Shown here piece after piece: positions 10,892-21,785 of a stretch of DNA of 64,000 bases (the first letter of the stretch is position 1; each line of letters opens with the position of its first letter). Location: positions 62,001 through 126,000 of the forward strand of contig NZ_AUGZ01000009.1 of assembly GCF_000422925.1 (NCBI RefSeq), in the 5' to 3' direction. Under the pieces are notes generated by a model that was given only the letters and a program-made list of their open reading frames with translations, made no database searches and was not told where the DNA came from. The translations under genes and the position numbers were made by a program. The stretch comes from Paludibacterium yongneupense DSM 18731. GTDB lineage: Bacteria; Pseudomonadota; Gammaproteobacteria; Burkholderiales; Chromobacteriaceae.

Positions 10892-13800
10892 GCTGCATCC
10901 CCTGTCGTGCCCACGCCGGGCAGGCTGAAGCAGAAGGTCGCGCCGGCGCCGACGGCCGCCTCGGCCCGGATCTCGCCGCCGTGGCGGTGCAAAATGCGCT
11001 GGACGGTGGCCAGTCCTATGCCTATGCCCGGAAATTCATCCTGCCGGTGCAGCCGGCGAAAAGGCTGGTACAGCTGCTCGGCGTGCTCCATCCGGAAGCC
11101 GGCACCGTTGTCTTCCACGCAAAACCCGGCGAGTCCACCCAGCGTCCCCGCGTACATTCTGATCGTAGGCGCCGGGGTCTTGGCGGTATATTTCCAGGCG
11201 TTGTCGAGCAGGTTGCGCAATACGACTTCGATCATGCGGACATCGCCTCTCGCATGCAAGCCCGGCGCGACCTGCCACTCGACCTGACGCCCGGGGGTGT
11301 CGCGAACCAGGTCTTGCAGCAGGTGGGTCGCCAGTGCGGAGATGTCTATCGGGTCGTGCCTCAGTTCGCCGCGCGTGCAACGCGACAGAACCAGCATGCC
11401 ATTGATCAGTTCGCCCATTTTGCGGCTCGCGCCGGCGATCTCATCGAGATACTGCCGGCCTTCGTCCGGAAGCAGGGGGCCATAGTCTTCGTGCAGCGCC
11501 TGTGCGAAGCCGTTCATGGCACGTAGCGGGGCGCGCAGATCGTGGGAGACCGAGTAGGCGAAGCTGTCGAGTTCAAGATTGGCGGCGCTCAATTCGGCCG
11601 TGCGCTCTTGTACCCGCCGTTCCAGATCGGTGTTGAGGCGGCGAATTTCTTCTTCAGCCCGCTTGCGCTCGCTGATGTCCTGTACCGTGCCGTGCAAACC
11701 GAGGATCGTTCCATCCGTGGCGCGGGTGGCTTCGCCGCGGGCGATGATCCAGCGCCGCTCGCCATCGGGCCGGATGACCTCGGCATCGCATTCGTAGGCG
11801 ATGCCGAGTGCGAGGCCTTTTTCCACCGCAGCGGCAAGACGTGCCCAGCTATCCGCGGCGAAATACTGCGTGACTTCGGGGTAAGCGGCGGGAGGCCATG
11901 CCGGATCGCGGCCATAGATGCGATAGATTTCGTCCGACCAGACGTGAACACCGGTCGTGACGTCCCATGACCAGTGGCCGATGCCGGCCATGCGCTGCGC
12001 CGCGCGCAATTCGGCCTCGCTTTGCGTCAATGCGGCCTCGGCCTGCTTGCGCGCCTGTATGTTTTCCACCATCGAAATGAAATAGTCGGGACTGCCGTCC
12101 TCGCGCCGTACCAGCGCCACGGTGAGATTGACCCAGACGATGTCGCCCTGCTTGCGCAGGTAGCGTTTTTCCAGGGTGTAGCTCGGGATGGCGCCGCTTA
12201 GCAACTGACGTACATTGGCCAGGTCGAGGTCGAGGTCGTCCGGCAGGGTAATATCCTGAAAGGTCAACTCCATCAACTCGTGCCAGGCATAGCCGACGAT
12301 ACTGCATAGCGCGGGATTGACGCGCAGCCAGCGGCCGTCGGGCGCGAGCAGGGCAATGCCCATCGCGGCCTGTTCGAAGGTCGCCTCGAAGCGGGTCTCG
12401 CTGTCGGTGAAACGCTTGCGGGCTGCGAGCAGGGTCGCGATGCGGGCCAGCAGTTCATCCATCATGAAGGGTTTGGTCAGATAGTCCTGTACTGCGTTTT
12501 CCAGCAGCCGGATGCGCAGGGCGTCGTCGATCCTCGCGCTGAGAATGATGATGGGGACATCGGCCAGGTCCGGGATGCGGCGCAGTTCAGCCACCATGCG
12601 CTCGCCGCCGACCTCGGGCATCATGATGTCGCTGACGATCAGGTCCGGTGCGTGCCGTTGCGCGAGGCGAAGTCCTTCGCCGCCGTCGCGCGCACTGGTG
12701 ACGCGGTAGTTCGGGCGCAGCGAGTCGACGATGTAGGCGCGCATGTCCGGGTTGTCTTCCACCACCAGGATGAGCGGGGCATGAGGGCCGGCCGCATCCG
12801 CGGCCTTCGCGGCCTGTGTGCGGCCGGCCGTGGCCCCTGCCCACGGGGCGACGGCGTGCGTGGCGGCGACGGAGTCCTGCAGTCGCGTGCCGGCCGGCGC
12901 GAGCTGCGGCAGGCTGACCACGAACAGGGCCCCGCCGCTGGCGGCGGTCTCGACATGCGCACTGCCGCCATGCAGCTCGGCGAATTCCTTGACGATGGCC
13001 AGTCCGAGCCCGGTTCCGTCGAAGCGCTTTTCGCTGCCGCCATCGACCTGGCGAAATCGCTCGAACACCGCCTCTTGCAAGTCGGCAGGAATGCCGTCCC
13101 CATCATCCTCGACCTCCAGCCGCAGCGCACTGTCCTGCTGCTGCAGGCGAAGGACAATATGGCCGCCGGCCGGAATGAATTTGAAGGCATTGGACAGCAG
13201 ATTGAGCAGAATGCGCTCGAATTTGGGGGCGTCGATCTCCACCTCCAGCTGCGGCGGCAGATCGAGCGTATAGCCGATGGCCTTCTCGCGCGCCAGCGAG
13301 TCGAACTGCATCGCCGTCAGTCGGGTGAGGGCGGCGATATCGGTGCGCGTGTACTCCATGCCCATGCTGCCGGCTTCGAGTTTGGCGATATCGAGCAGGT
13401 CGCTGACCTGGTGGTGCAGCTGCTGCGCACTGCGCAGCATCATTTCGTCTTCGAGCCGGTTTTCCCCGGCGGCGGGGGGGCGGGCCAGGCGCCGGCTGAG
13501 GGGGCTGATGATCAGCGTCAGCGGGGTGCGCAGTTCGTGGCTGACGTTGGCGAAAAAGCGGGTTTTGATCTCGTCCAGTTCCATGGTTTTTTCATAAAGC
13601 TGGGTGATCTTGTCGTTCGCGGACCGGGTCGCGGCCAACGCGGACCGGGTCTTGTCCCGTTCACGCCGCAACCGTTCCTGGCTATCGCTGAACAGATAGC
13701 CCATGAGCAAAAACAGGCCGGCCGAATACATATTGGCGGGGTTGTCGAATTTCCAGCTCAACTGCGGCGGGATGAAAAAAAACCATACCAGGAGCGTGCT

Positions 13801-13968
13801 CAGTATGGCGCTGCACAGTCCGCCTCTTAATCCGCCGAGGCGGGCGCTGAAAAATACGGTGGGAAAGAACAGAAACCAGACGAAGGGCGACAACCAGCGC
13901 CAGAGCGCCCACTGCACGGCCAAAGCCGGTATGGGCAGCAGGATCGCCAGCAAGAGCCGTTTTTTCAT
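10888..13968 (-). CDS. Membrane sensor protein with two histidine kinase cores (DUF4118-HisKA-HATPase-REC-PAS-PAS-HisKA-HATPase)
   Basis: The 1026-residue protein starts with a KdpD-like set of about four membrane segments (residues 5-95). A first kinase core follows (H144 in VSHELRTPL, ATP site with [12 protein letters not shown]), then a receiver (D447 in SDIMMPEVGG), two PAS domains (about 505-765) and a second kinase core (H809 in VSHDLRAPLRAMNGF, ATP site with GIGIGLATVQRI). The second core is of the bacteriophytochrome type, which fits the adjacent Rcp1-like regulator. Two complete kinase modules in one chain are uncommon. The ATP lid and N-box look intact in both. Confidence 0.9.
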   Translation of the reverse strand: MKKRLLLAILLPIPALAVQWALWRWLSPFVWFLFFPTVFFSARLGGLRGGLCSAILSTLLVWFFFIPPQLSWKFDNPANMYSAGLFLLMGYLFSDSQERLRRERDKTRSALAATRSANDKITQLYEKTMELDEIKTRFFANVSHELRTPLTLIISPLSRRLARPPAAGENRLEDEMMLRSAQQLHHQVSDLLDIAKLEAGSMGMEYTRTDIAALTRLTAMQFDSLAREKAIGYTLDLPPQLEVEIDAPKFERILLNLLSNAFKFIPAGGHIVLRLQQQDSALRLEVEDDGDGIPADLQEAVFERFRQVDGGSEKRFDGTGLGLAIVKEFAELHGGSAHVETAASGGALFVVSLPQLAPAGTRLQDSVAATHAVAPWAGATAGRTQAAKAADAAGPHAPLILVVEDNPDMRAYIVDSLRPNYRVTSARDGGEGLRLAQRHAPDLIVSDIMMPEVGGERMVAELRRIPDLADVPIIILSARIDDALRIRLLENAVQDYLTKPFMMDELLARIATLLAARKRFTDSETRFEATFEQAAMGIALLAPDGRWLRVNPALCSIVGYAWHELMELTFQDITLPDDLDLDLANVRQLLSGAIPSYTLEKRYLRKQGDIVWVNLTVALVRREDGSPDYFISMVENIQARKQAEAALTQSEAELRAAQRMAGIGHWSWDVTTGVHVWSDEIYRIYGRDPAWPPAAYPEVTQYFAADSWARLAAAVEKGLALGIAYECDAEVIRPDGERRWIIARGEATRATDGTILGLHGTVQDISERKRAEEEIRRLNTDLERRVQERTAELSAANLELDSFAYSVSHDLRAPLRAMNGFAQALHEDYGPLLPDEGRQYLDEIAGASRKMGELINGMLVLSRCTRGELRHDPIDISALATHLLQDLVRDTPGRQVEWQVAPGLHARGDVRMIEVVLRNLLDNAWKYTAKTPAPTIRMYAGTLGGLAGFCVEDNGAGFRMEHAEQLYQPFRRLHRQDEFPGIGIGLATVQRILHRHGGEIRAEAAVGAGATFCFSLPGVGTTGDAA

Positions 13969-14101
13969 CGTACTCCGTCCCGATGGTCGTCGCGCGCCAG
14001 GCCCGCTTGCGGCAAAGCCGCGAGCGCCGCGACTTGGGGGGGATGGCCCCGCGTTGCGTGCATGCCAGGCTCTCCGGCCGGCAGCGCCGTGGGGCGGGGC
14101 G

Positions 14102-15211
<1,110 letters not shown>

Positions 15212-15383
15212 GGCCGCCCCAAATAAACTCCGGTTGCATCGCTGCTGGCGCGCGTAACCGGGAGTGATTATTTTTTATCCATATTATGTCGTTCGGGTCG
15301 TCTTTGCGGCAAGGCTTTCTCCTGTCCGCATTCCTGGCGGGAACGGCGGGCAATCCACTTCCCTTGTGCTGAACAATAGCAGC

Positions 15384-15410
15384 TAAAACAGGCGTCCAGG
15401 CCCTGTTTTA
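15384..15410. other. Second stem-loop downstream of fabI
   Basis: TAAAACAGG pairs perfectly with CCTGTTTTA around a 9-nt loop, 32 nt beyond the fabI terminator. It may be a backup terminator or part of the leader of the leftward operon. Confidence 0.4.
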
Positions 15411-15436
15411 TGCATTGGAGTGCGCGGCAGCGGCAA

Positions 15437-15466
15437 TAAAAAAGGATCCGGGGTCTCCGGATCCTT
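15437..15466 (-). terminator. Rho-independent terminator of fabI
   Basis: AAGGATCCGG pairs with CCGGATCCTT (10-bp perfect stem, 5-nt loop). On the minus strand it is followed at once by a T-rich run. It begins 58 nt after the fabI stop. Confidence 0.82.
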
Positions 15467-15523
15467 CGGGTGCGCGGCGCGGGGTCGACCAGGCCGGGGG
15501 AGCGGCCTGCCGGGCTTCGCGGC

Positions 15524-16315
15524 TTACTCGTCTTCTCCAACGCTCAGCGCGTTGATGTTGTAACCGCCGTCGACATAAGTGATCTCGCCGGTGATGCCGG
15601 AGGCCAGGTCGGACAGCAGGAAGGCGGCAGTGTTGCCGACTTCCTCGATGGTTACATTGCGATGCAGCGGCGCGTGCTCGGCCACATGGTGCAGCAGCTT
15701 GGCGAAGTCGCGGATGCCGGAAGCGGCCAGTGTCTTGATCGGGCCGGCCGAAATGCCGTTTACGCGGATACCTTCCCGCCCGAGGCCGCTTGCCATGAAG
15801 CGAACGGCGGATTCCAGGCTGGCCTTGGCCATGCCCATCACATTGTAGTGCGGAATCGCACGGACGGCGCCGAGGTAGGACAGGGTCAGCAAGGCGGCCT
15901 TGCGCCCTTTCATCATCGGGTGGGCTGCCTTGGCCAGTGCCGGGAAGCTGTAGGCCGATACGTCGTGCGCGATCTGGAACGCTTCCCGGCTCAGCGAGTC
16001 GAGGAAGCTGCCGGCCAGCGCTTCGCGCGGAGCGAAGGCGATGGCATGCACGAGCCCGTCGAGTCCGTCCCAGTCGCGGCCCAGCTCGACGAACAGCTGT
16101 TCGATTTCCGCATCGTTCTGCACGTCGCAGCGATATACCTTGGCATTGCCGAACTCGCGGGCCAGTTCGCTCACGCGGTCTTCCAGTTTATCCATCACGT
16201 AGGTGAAGGCCAGTTCGGCGCCTTCACGATAACAGGCCTGGGCGATGCCGTAGGCGATGGAACGGTTGGAAATCATGCCGGTAATCAGAATTTTTTTGCC
16301 ATGCAGGAAGCCCAT
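15524..16315 (-). CDS. fabI: Enoyl-[acyl-carrier-protein] reductase (NADH)
   Basis: The 263-residue short-chain dehydrogenase-type enzyme carries out the last reduction of fatty acid elongation, enoyl-ACP to acyl-ACP. It has the FabI nucleotide motif [13 protein letters not shown] (13-25) and the catalytic Y147, Y157 and K164 (Y-x6-K), with the SYLGA loop. The start ATG at 16315 has AAGGA upstream, and an in-frame extension further up has no FabI character. The gene is divergent from trxA. A TATAAT lies 32 nt upstream of the start. Confidence 0.96.
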   Translation of the reverse strand: MGFLHGKKILITGMISNRSIAYGIAQACYREGAELAFTYVMDKLEDRVSELAREFGNAKVYRCDVQNDAEIEQLFVELGRDWDGLDGLVHAIAFAPREALAGSFLDSLSREAFQIAHDVSAYSFPALAKAAHPMMKGRKAALLTLSYLGAVRAIPHYNVMGMAKASLESAVRFMASGLGREGIRVNGISAGPIKTLAASGIRDFAKLLHHVAEHAPLHRNVTIEEVGNTAAFLLSDLASGITGEITYVDGGYNINALSVGEDE

Positions 16316-16346
16316 CTTGAGTCCTTCTCGGTAGAAACAGCCGCTC

Positions 16347-16352
16347 ATTATA
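16347..16352 (-). promoter_or_regulatory. -10 box of the fabI promoter
   Basis: A perfect TATAAT on the minus strand lies 32 nt upstream of the fabI start. The -35 region is poor (ATGTGC at 17 nt). Confidence 0.5.
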
Positions 16353-16459
16353 CCGAAGCCGGGCTGTTCGCACATTACCCGTTCGCGCAAAGCGTCGCGC
16401 TGTGGTGCCAAAGACTCAGGATGATCCGTCCGCCGGGCGCGTCTGCGGCGAGTGGCGGG

Positions 16460-16488
16460 TTGCTTCCCCACCGGGGGCTTGCTACCAT
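16460..16488 (+). promoter_or_regulatory. Probable trxA promoter
   Basis: TTGCTT and TACCAT are separated by 17 nt, 40 nt upstream of the trxA start. Each box matches four of six consensus bases. Confidence 0.45.
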
Positions 16489-16528
16489 TCCTGCATCGAA
16501 CACCGAACAAAATCAAGCAGAGGTAGCC

Positions 16529-16855
16529 ATGAGCGATCTGATCAAACACATTAGCGACGACTCTTTCGAACTGGACGTGCTCAAGGCAGCAGGGCCGGTT
16601 CTGGTCGATTTCTGGGCCGAGTGGTGCGGCCCGTGCAAGATGATCGCTCCGATTCTGGAAGACGCGGCCCGCGACTACGCCGGCCGCCTGACCATCGCCA
16701 AACTCAATATCGACCAGAACGAGCTGACCGCGCCCAAGTACGGCATCCGCGGCATTCCGACGCTGATGCTGTTCAAGGACGGCCAGGTCGCCGCCACCAA
16801 GGTTGGCGCGCTGTCCAAAAACCAGCTCATCGAGTTTGTTGACAAGAACATTTAA
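16529..16855 (+). CDS. trxA: Thioredoxin 1
   Basis: This 108-residue cytoplasmic dithiol-disulfide oxidoreductase has the canonical active site WCGPC (C33, C36) and the cis-proline loop [11 protein letters not shown]. Its length equals that of E. coli TrxA. A purine-rich AGCAGAGGT precedes the ATG. It is followed by rho on the same strand, an arrangement conserved in many proteobacteria. It supplies electrons to ribonucleotide reductase, methionine sulfoxide reductase and similar enzymes. Confidence 0.97.
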   Translation: MSDLIKHISDDSFELDVLKAAGPVLVDFWAEWCGPCKMIAPILEDAARDYAGRLTIAKLNIDQNELTAPKYGIRGIPTLMLFKDGQVAATKVGALSKNQLIEFVDKNI

Positions 16856-16884
16856 AGAGTCTAATCTCCCTTCAATTCTTCAAG

Positions 16885-16907
16885 CGGGCGGAGTCTTAAG
16901 CCGCCCG
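16885..16907 (+). terminator. Stem-loop between trxA and rho
   Basis: CGGGCGG pairs with CCGCCCG around a 9-nt loop, followed by only TT. It is a weak terminator or attenuator. Rho genes are known to be self-regulated in their leader, so this element lies where such control would act. Confidence 0.45.
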
Positions 16908-16979
16908 TTCCGTTACCCGCTTCCACACCCCTGATTAGCCTCTTACCGCTAAATCGTATTCGAGTCGACCACGGCCGCT

Positions 16980-18236
16980 ATGCATTTATCTGACCTAAAA
17001 CATCTTCATGTCACCGAACTGGTTGAAATGGCTATTGCCAATGAGATCGACGGTGCCAACCGACTGCGCAAGCAGGATCTCATTTTTGCGCTTCTGAAAA
17101 ATCAGGCCAAAAAGGGCGAAAGCATATTTGGCGAGGGGACGCTGGAGGTGTTGCCGGATGGTTTCGGCTTCCTGCGCAGCCCGGACACGTCCTACCTGGC
17201 CGGTCCGGATGACATCTACGTCAGTCCGAGCCAGATCCGCCGTTTCAACCTGCATACCGGCGACTCGATCGAAGGCGAAATCCGTACCCCCAAAGACGGC
17301 GAGCGCTACTTCGCGCTGGTCAAGGTCGATCGCGTCAACCACGACGCGCCGGAAAACTCCAAGCACAAGATCCTGTTCGAAAACCTGACGCCGCTGTTCC
17401 CGACCGAACAGCTGCATCTGGAACGCGATATCCGCGCCGAGGAAAACATCACCGGCCGCATCATCGATCTGATTGCGCCTATCGGCAAAGGCCAGCGCGG
17501 CCTGCTGGTCGCTCCGCCGAAATCGGGCAAGACCGTGATGCTCCAGCATATCGCGCATGCGATCACGTCCAATCATCCCGACGTCGAAATGATCGTGCTG
17601 CTGATCGACGAACGTCCGGAAGAAGTGACCGAAATGCAGCGTTCGGTGCGCGGCGAAGTGGTGTCGTCGACCTTCGACGAACCGGCCACCCGCCACGTTC
17701 AGGTCGCCGAAATGGTGATCGAAAAGGCCAAGCGCCTGGTGGAACACAAAAAAGACGTGGTGATCCTGCTCGACTCCATCACCCGTCTGGCCCGAGCCTA
17801 CAATACCGTGGTACCGGCATCTGGCAAAGTATTGACCGGCGGTGTCGACGCCAATGCGCTGCAGCGCCCGAAGCGTTTCTTCGGCGCCGCGCGCAATATC
17901 GAAGAAGGCGGCTCGCTGACGATTATCGCTACCGCCCTGATCGAGACCGGCTCGCGCATGGACGATGTGATCTACGAAGAATTCAAGGGTACCGGCAATA
18001 TGGAAATCCACCTCGACCGCCGTATGGCGGAGAAGCGGATTTTCCCGGCGCTGAACATCAACCGTTCCGGCACGCGTCGCGAAGAGTTGCTGATCCCGCA
18101 GGACCAGCTGCAACGCATCTGGGTGCTGCGCAAGCTGCTCTACCCGATGGACGATCTGGACGCGATGGAATTCTTGCAGGACAAGATCCGGGCCGCCAAG
18201 TCCAATCTGGCGTTCTTCGATTCGATGCGTCGCTGA
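16980..18236 (+). CDS. rho: Transcription termination factor Rho
   Basis: The 418-residue hexameric RNA-dependent ATPase ends transcription at Rho-dependent sites. It shows the N-terminal RNA-binding region with the cold-shock-like fold ([21 protein letters not shown], about 53-73), the Walker [13 protein letters not shown] (174-185), the Q-loop region and the R-loop/secondary RNA site ([13 protein letters not shown]). The length is standard. The start matches the usual MHLSDLKxLHV opening, and no clear Shine-Dalgarno sequence precedes it. A strong terminator follows. Confidence 0.97.
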   Translation: MHLSDLKHLHVTELVEMAIANEIDGANRLRKQDLIFALLKNQAKKGESIFGEGTLEVLPDGFGFLRSPDTSYLAGPDDIYVSPSQIRRFNLHTGDSIEGEIRTPKDGERYFALVKVDRVNHDAPENSKHKILFENLTPLFPTEQLHLERDIRAEENITGRIIDLIAPIGKGQRGLLVAPPKSGKTVMLQHIAHAITSNHPDVEMIVLLIDERPEEVTEMQRSVRGEVVSSTFDEPATRHVQVAEMVIEKAKRLVEHKKDVVILLDSITRLARAYNTVVPASGKVLTGGVDANALQRPKRFFGAARNIEEGGSLTIIATALIETGSRMDDVIYEEFKGTGNMEIHLDRRMAEKRIFPALNINRSGTRREELLIPQDQLQRIWVLRKLLYPMDDLDAMEFLQDKIRAAKSNLAFFDSMRR

Positions 18237-18284
18237 GCGGGCTGCATCAACGATATCGCGCGTGCCCGTGTGCACGCAGACAGA

Positions 18285-18315
18285 AACGCCGGACTTCGTG
18301 TCCGGCGTTTTTTTT
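18285..18315 (+). terminator. Rho-independent terminator after rho
   Basis: AACGCCGGAC pairs with GTCCGGCGTT (10 bp) around the loop TTCGT and runs into eight T residues. This is a classic intrinsic terminator. Confidence 0.9.
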
Positions 18316-18350
18316 ACGGGATTGAAATCCAAGTGGACCGAGTCGATCTG

Positions 18351-18974
18351 ATGCAATGGTTCTCTGCGATCGGAACCGTTGCCTTCGCCTTTTCCGGCTA
18401 TGTGGTCGGCGTACAGAAGCGCCTGGACCTGCTGGGCATCCTGATCGTGTCGCTGCTGACGGCCATCGGCGGCGGGATCATCCGCGATATGATGGTGCAT
18501 CGTGTGCCGCTGGTATTCTACGATTACGACAGCATCGTCATCATTGCCGTCACGGTATTTTTGTCTTGGCTCGTGCGGCTGCACCGGCGGGACAGCGGTT
18601 CTTTCCACCGTCTGTTCATCATCGCAGACTCGCTGGGGCTGGTGGCCTTCAGCATTACCGGTGCCCAGGTCGGCCTGATGTTCGACCTGAATGCTTTCGG
18701 CGTGGTGGCTCTGAGCTTCGTCACGGCTGTAGGCGGTGGCGTGGTGCGCGATATGATGGTGAACGACATCCCGTTTATTTTGCACCAGGATTTCTACGGG
18801 ACGGTGTCCATTCTGGTGGCTGGCGCACTGTTCCTGCTCGACCGATTGGCGCTGGTCAATCTGTTGACGCTTCAGCTATTGTTTCTTGTCGGCCTGACCA
18901 TACGGCTGGTCGCCCACTGGGGAGATATGAAATTGCCAAAAATTGCCGCCGGCGGCGGGACGGGCCCGCGATGA
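18351..18974 (+). CDS. Trimeric intracellular cation (TRIC)-type channel, UPF0126/YadS family
   Basis: The 207-residue inner-membrane protein has the duplicated family layout: two halves each with GTVAFAFSG- or DSLGLVAFSITG-like segments and a GGGxxRDM motif (GGGIIRDMMV at about 43-52 and GGGVVRDMMV at about 128-137), with about seven membrane helices. Prokaryotic TRIC homologues conduct K+/Na+. Start choice is uncertain. ATG 18351 matches the family opening, but a GTG at 18333 is possible. The stop overlaps the next start (ATGA), so it is coupled to the Nudix gene. Confidence 0.85.
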   Translation: MQWFSAIGTVAFAFSGYVVGVQKRLDLLGILIVSLLTAIGGGIIRDMMVHRVPLVFYDYDSIVIIAVTVFLSWLVRLHRRDSGSFHRLFIIADSLGLVAFSITGAQVGLMFDLNAFGVVALSFVTAVGGGVVRDMMVNDIPFILHQDFYGTVSILVAGALFLLDRLALVNLLTLQLLFLVGLTIRLVAHWGDMKLPKIAAGGGTGPR

Positions 18975-19582
18975 GGGCGTTGCCCGACGATACGCTCCAG
19001 GCCGAGGCCTGGTTGCGCGAACGGCTTGCAGCCGGGCCGGCCAGCGGCTGGCACGGCGATTTGCCGCTAAGGAAGGCGAGCAGCGACGACCGGCCGGCGG
19101 CAGTGCTGGTTCCGCTGGTGTGGCATGCCGACGAACCTCCGACTGTGCTGCTCACGCGCCGCAGCGACACCCTGCCGACCCATGCCGGGCAGGTGAGCTT
19201 TCCCGGCGGCAAAGTGGATGCCGGCGATCGCGATGCCGTTGATACCGCCTTGCGCGAAGCCGAAGAAGAGATCGGTCTCGCGCGCGAACGGGTCACCGTG
19301 GTCGGCGTGCTGCCGCCTTATGTCACGATCACCCATTTCGTGGTCACGCCGGTGGTGGCTCTGCTATCCGCACCGCTGCAGCTGCGGCCGGAACCGGGCG
19401 AGGTCGCCGGGATCATCGAAGTTCCGCTTGCCCGCGCGCTGGACCCTGCCAACTATACCCGCCACGATTACGAACGCGACGATGTGCGCGGGCAGTATCT
19501 GGCGTTGGCGGGCACGCCGGTATGGGGTGCGACTGCCGCCATGCTGCGCTTGCTGGCGGCGACACTGACCCGGTGTGCCTAG
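18971..19582 (+). CDS. CoA-type Nudix pyrophosphohydrolase (NudL-like)
   Basis: The 203-residue enzyme carries the UPF0035 signature [21 protein letters not shown] followed by the Nudix box GGKVDAGD...[11 protein letters not shown]. Family members hydrolyse coenzyme A and its derivatives to 3',5'-ADP and phosphopantetheine. It is translationally coupled to the channel gene. Its TAG stop lies in a CTAG shared with the TAG stop of convergent nadC. No signal peptide is seen. Confidence 0.88.
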   Translation: MRALPDDTLQAEAWLRERLAAGPASGWHGDLPLRKASSDDRPAAVLVPLVWHADEPPTVLLTRRSDTLPTHAGQVSFPGGKVDAGDRDAVDTALREAEEEIGLARERVTVVGVLPPYVTITHFVVTPVVALLSAPLQLRPEPGEVAGIIEVPLARALDPANYTRHDYERDDVRGQYLALAGTPVWGATAAMLRLLAATLTRCA

Positions 19583-20421
19583 AGTTTGAATCGCATCGAC
19601 AGGTCGACTGCGGTTACATCCTTCGTCAGCTTGCCGATCGAAATACGGTCGACGCCGGTTTCGGCGATCGCACGCACGGTATCCATGTCGACGCCGCCCG
19701 AGGCTTCCAGCCGGGCGCGGCCGGCGGCGATGGCGACCGCCTCGTGCAAGGTGCCGATGTCCATATTGTCGAGTAATACCGAATCGGCCCCCGCGTCCAG
19801 CGCCTCGCGCAATTCGGCCAGCGTCTCGACTTCCACTTGCACGCCGACATCGGCCGGTGCAATCGCGCGCGCGCGGGTGACCGCGCTGGCGATGCCGCCG
19901 GCGGCCATTATGTGGTTTTCCTTGATCAGAATGCCGTCGTAGAGGCCGATGCGCTGGTTTTCGCCGCCGCCGCACGTGACCGCGTATTTCTGGGCGAGCC
20001 GCAGCCCGGGCAAGGTCTTGCGGGTGTCGAGAATGCGTGCGCGCGTACCGGCGATCCGGTCGACATAGCGACGGGTCCGGGTGGCGACCGCCGATAGCAG
20101 TTGCAGAAAATTCAGCGCCGAACGTTCGCCGGTCAGCAGCGCGCGCGCCGGACCCTCCAGTTCGCACAGGAGCTGGTTGGCGGCGACGGCCTGACCTTCT
20201 TCCGCATGCCAGACGATACGTACCGAGGCATCGATCTGGCGGAAGCATTCCTCGAACCACGACTGGCCGCATAAAATGGCGTCTTCGCGTGCGATGACCG
20301 TGGCCTGTCCCTGATGTGCGGCTTCGATCAGGGCGGCAGTCCAGTCGCAGCGGCCGATGTCTTCGCTCAAGGCCTGCGCAACCTGCTGGGCGATGTGATG
20401 GGCGGCGGGAAGTCGTGGCAT
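19579..20421 (-). CDS. nadC: Nicotinate-nucleotide pyrophosphorylase (carboxylating)
   Basis: The 280-residue quinolinate phosphoribosyltransferase converts quinolinate and PRPP to nicotinate mononucleotide, CO2 and PPi in NAD synthesis. Family motifs include the N-terminal open-face barrel ([39 protein letters not shown]), [16 protein letters not shown] and the GG[18 protein letters not shown] stretch with substrate-binding K and H. The length is normal. It overlaps the Nudix gene tail-to-tail by 4 bp. It is divergent from the CbiM-like gene. Confidence 0.95.
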   Translation of the reverse strand: MPRLPAAHHIAQQVAQALSEDIGRCDWTAALIEAAHQGQATVIAREDAILCGQSWFEECFRQIDASVRIVWHAEEGQAVAANQLLCELEGPARALLTGERSALNFLQLLSAVATRTRRYVDRIAGTRARILDTRKTLPGLRLAQKYAVTCGGGENQRIGLYDGILIKENHIMAAGGIASAVTRARAIAPADVGVQVEVETLAELREALDAGADSVLLDNMDIGTLHEAVAIAAGRARLEASGGVDMDTVRAIAETGVDRISIGKLTKDVTAVDLSMRFKL

Positions 20422-20497
20422 AGTGTGTTCTCCATTGGGCGCCGCAATGCGGCGCGGCTAAGATGATGCATATATTTCGGGAAATGAAAGCCGGCCC

Positions 20498-21154
20498 ATG
20501 AATCTACCCGCTGCGCTATTCCCCTCTTTGTTGCTGTGGCTGTGCAACGCGCTGGCGCTGGCGTTGCTGGGGCTGGCCTTCGTCCGTGGCGGTCGGCCCG
20601 ATCCGCAGCGGGTCAATGCCTGGCTTGCGGCGGTGGCGTTGACTGCCGCGCTATGGTCGCTGCAACTGACGCTGCGGCCCGGGCTCGGTTTTCACCTGCT
20701 GGGCGCCGCTGCGTTTTCGCTGCTGATGGGGCCCTGGCACGCCGTGCTCGCTTGCGCATTGCTGTTGCTGGTGCAGGGACTGGCAGGGCAGGGCGAGATC
20801 CCTGCCTTCGGTCTCGACCTGCTCATCGGCGGGGCGCTGCCGGTGGGGCTGACCACGGTGCTGCGCCTGGCGTGCGAGCGCTGCCTGCCTGCCAATCTGT
20901 TCGTGTATATCTTTCTGGTGGCCTTCCTCGGTGGCGGACTCAGCCTGCTGGCCGTCAACCTCGCCGCGCTGCTGTTTCTCGGCCTGGCGGGGGCCTATCC
21001 CTGGGACGAGTTGCTCGGTTCGGTCATGCCCTATTATCTGCTGCTGTCGTGGTCGGAGGCGTTTACCACCGGTCTGGTGCTCTCGATTCTGGTCGTATAC
21101 CGGCCGCACTGGGTCTCGACTTTCGATGACAGGCGCTACCTGGACCGTCGCTGA
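20498..21154 (+). CDS. CbiM-like energy-coupling factor transporter permease
   Basis: The 218-residue integral membrane protein has about six hydrophobic segments. The pattern LGAAAFSLLMGPWHAVLACALLLLVQ resembles the substrate-specific (S) component CbiM of cobalt/nickel ECF transporters. No CbiN, CbiQ or CbiO partner is adjacent, so it is a solitary member, as in many proteobacteria. The metal and even the transport role are inferred from the family. The start is 29 nt after an AT-rich stretch. It is convergent with the HAD gene, 7 nt apart. Confidence 0.65.
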   Translation: MNLPAALFPSLLLWLCNALALALLGLAFVRGGRPDPQRVNAWLAAVALTAALWSLQLTLRPGLGFHLLGAAAFSLLMGPWHAVLACALLLLVQGLAGQGEIPAFGLDLLIGGALPVGLTTVLRLACERCLPANLFVYIFLVAFLGGGLSLLAVNLAALLFLGLAGAYPWDELLGSVMPYYLLLSWSEAFTTGLVLSILVVYRPHWVSTFDDRRYLDRR

Positions 21155-21161
21155 TGCGTTT

Positions 21162-21770
21162 TCAGTCGAGCCAGCCCTGCGCGATGAGCGTGGCGCGCAG
21201 CTCGTCCGGCCCCCGGGTGAGAAACGTCTGCCAGCCTATCTCGCGCGCCGGCTGCAGACATTCGGGGTTGTCGTCGAAAAAGGCGATGCGCGCCGGTTCG
21301 ACACCGAGTTCGGTGGTCACGTGACGGTAGACGTTTCGATCCGGTTTCTTCATCCCGATCAGGTGCGAGGCGAATATCGTCTGGAAGTGCTCGACGATGC
21401 CGAAGTCGGCGGCAATGTGGTCGTAATGCGCGGCATTGTTATTGGTGAGCGAAGCGAGGCGAAAACGTCGCCCCAGCGTCGCCAGCAACTCGGGTATGCC
21501 GGGGTAGGCGCCGCTGACCCAGCCGGTGTAGCGTGCAATGAAAGCCTCGGTGTCGATATCCAGCTGCAATTCTTCGATCGCACCGGCGGCAAATTCGTGC
21601 AGCGTGCACAGGCCCAGATCGTGTCGTGCCACCCAGGGCGACGTCAGCCAGAAGCGCCGCGCCTGCTCCCGGTCCAGGCGGCCGGCGGTCAATTCGACCA
21701 AGGGCGTGGTGCCGTCCCAGTGCACCAGAACGCCTCCCATATCAAACAGCAATACGTCGATAGTCGACAT
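21162..21770 (-). CDS. HAD-superfamily (subfamily IA) phosphatase-like hydrolase
   Basis: The 202-residue protein has motif I FDMGGVLVHWD, with the nucleophilic Asp but Gly in place of the second Asp, as in the YihX/FDLGxV branch. It also has motif II (SLTNNN), the lysine GMKKPD and motif IV FFDDNPEC. YihX-type enzymes dephosphorylate sugar phosphates such as alpha-glucose-1-phosphate. The substrate here is not known. GGAGA precedes the ATG. It follows murB by 15 nt and is the last gene of the MATE-murB-HAD operon. Confidence 0.82.
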   Translation of the reverse strand: MSTIDVLLFDMGGVLVHWDGTTPLVELTAGRLDREQARRFWLTSPWVARHDLGLCTLHEFAAGAIEELQLDIDTEAFIARYTGWVSGAYPGIPELLATLGRRFRLASLTNNNAAHYDHIAADFGIVEHFQTIFASHLIGMKKPDRNVYRHVTTELGVEPARIAFFDDNPECLQPAREIGWQTFLTRGPDELRATLIAQGWLD

Positions 21771-21785
21771 GAGTTCTCCGTGTGG

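Larger units (their letters stand above)
15212..15523. other. 312-nt intergenic region between the HD-GYP operon and fabI
   Basis: The stretch holds the fabI terminator and a second stem-loop, both listed separately. Near 15265-15285 it has a short AT-rich tract (gattattttttatccatatta) that could carry the promoter of the leftward signalling operon. No convincing ORF is present. Confidence 0.5.

Noticed and set aside
16995-18785. 596-codon minus-strand frame opposite rho
   Set aside because: It is a shadow of a conserved coding sequence; the translation is rich in His, Asp and Gln with no family features.
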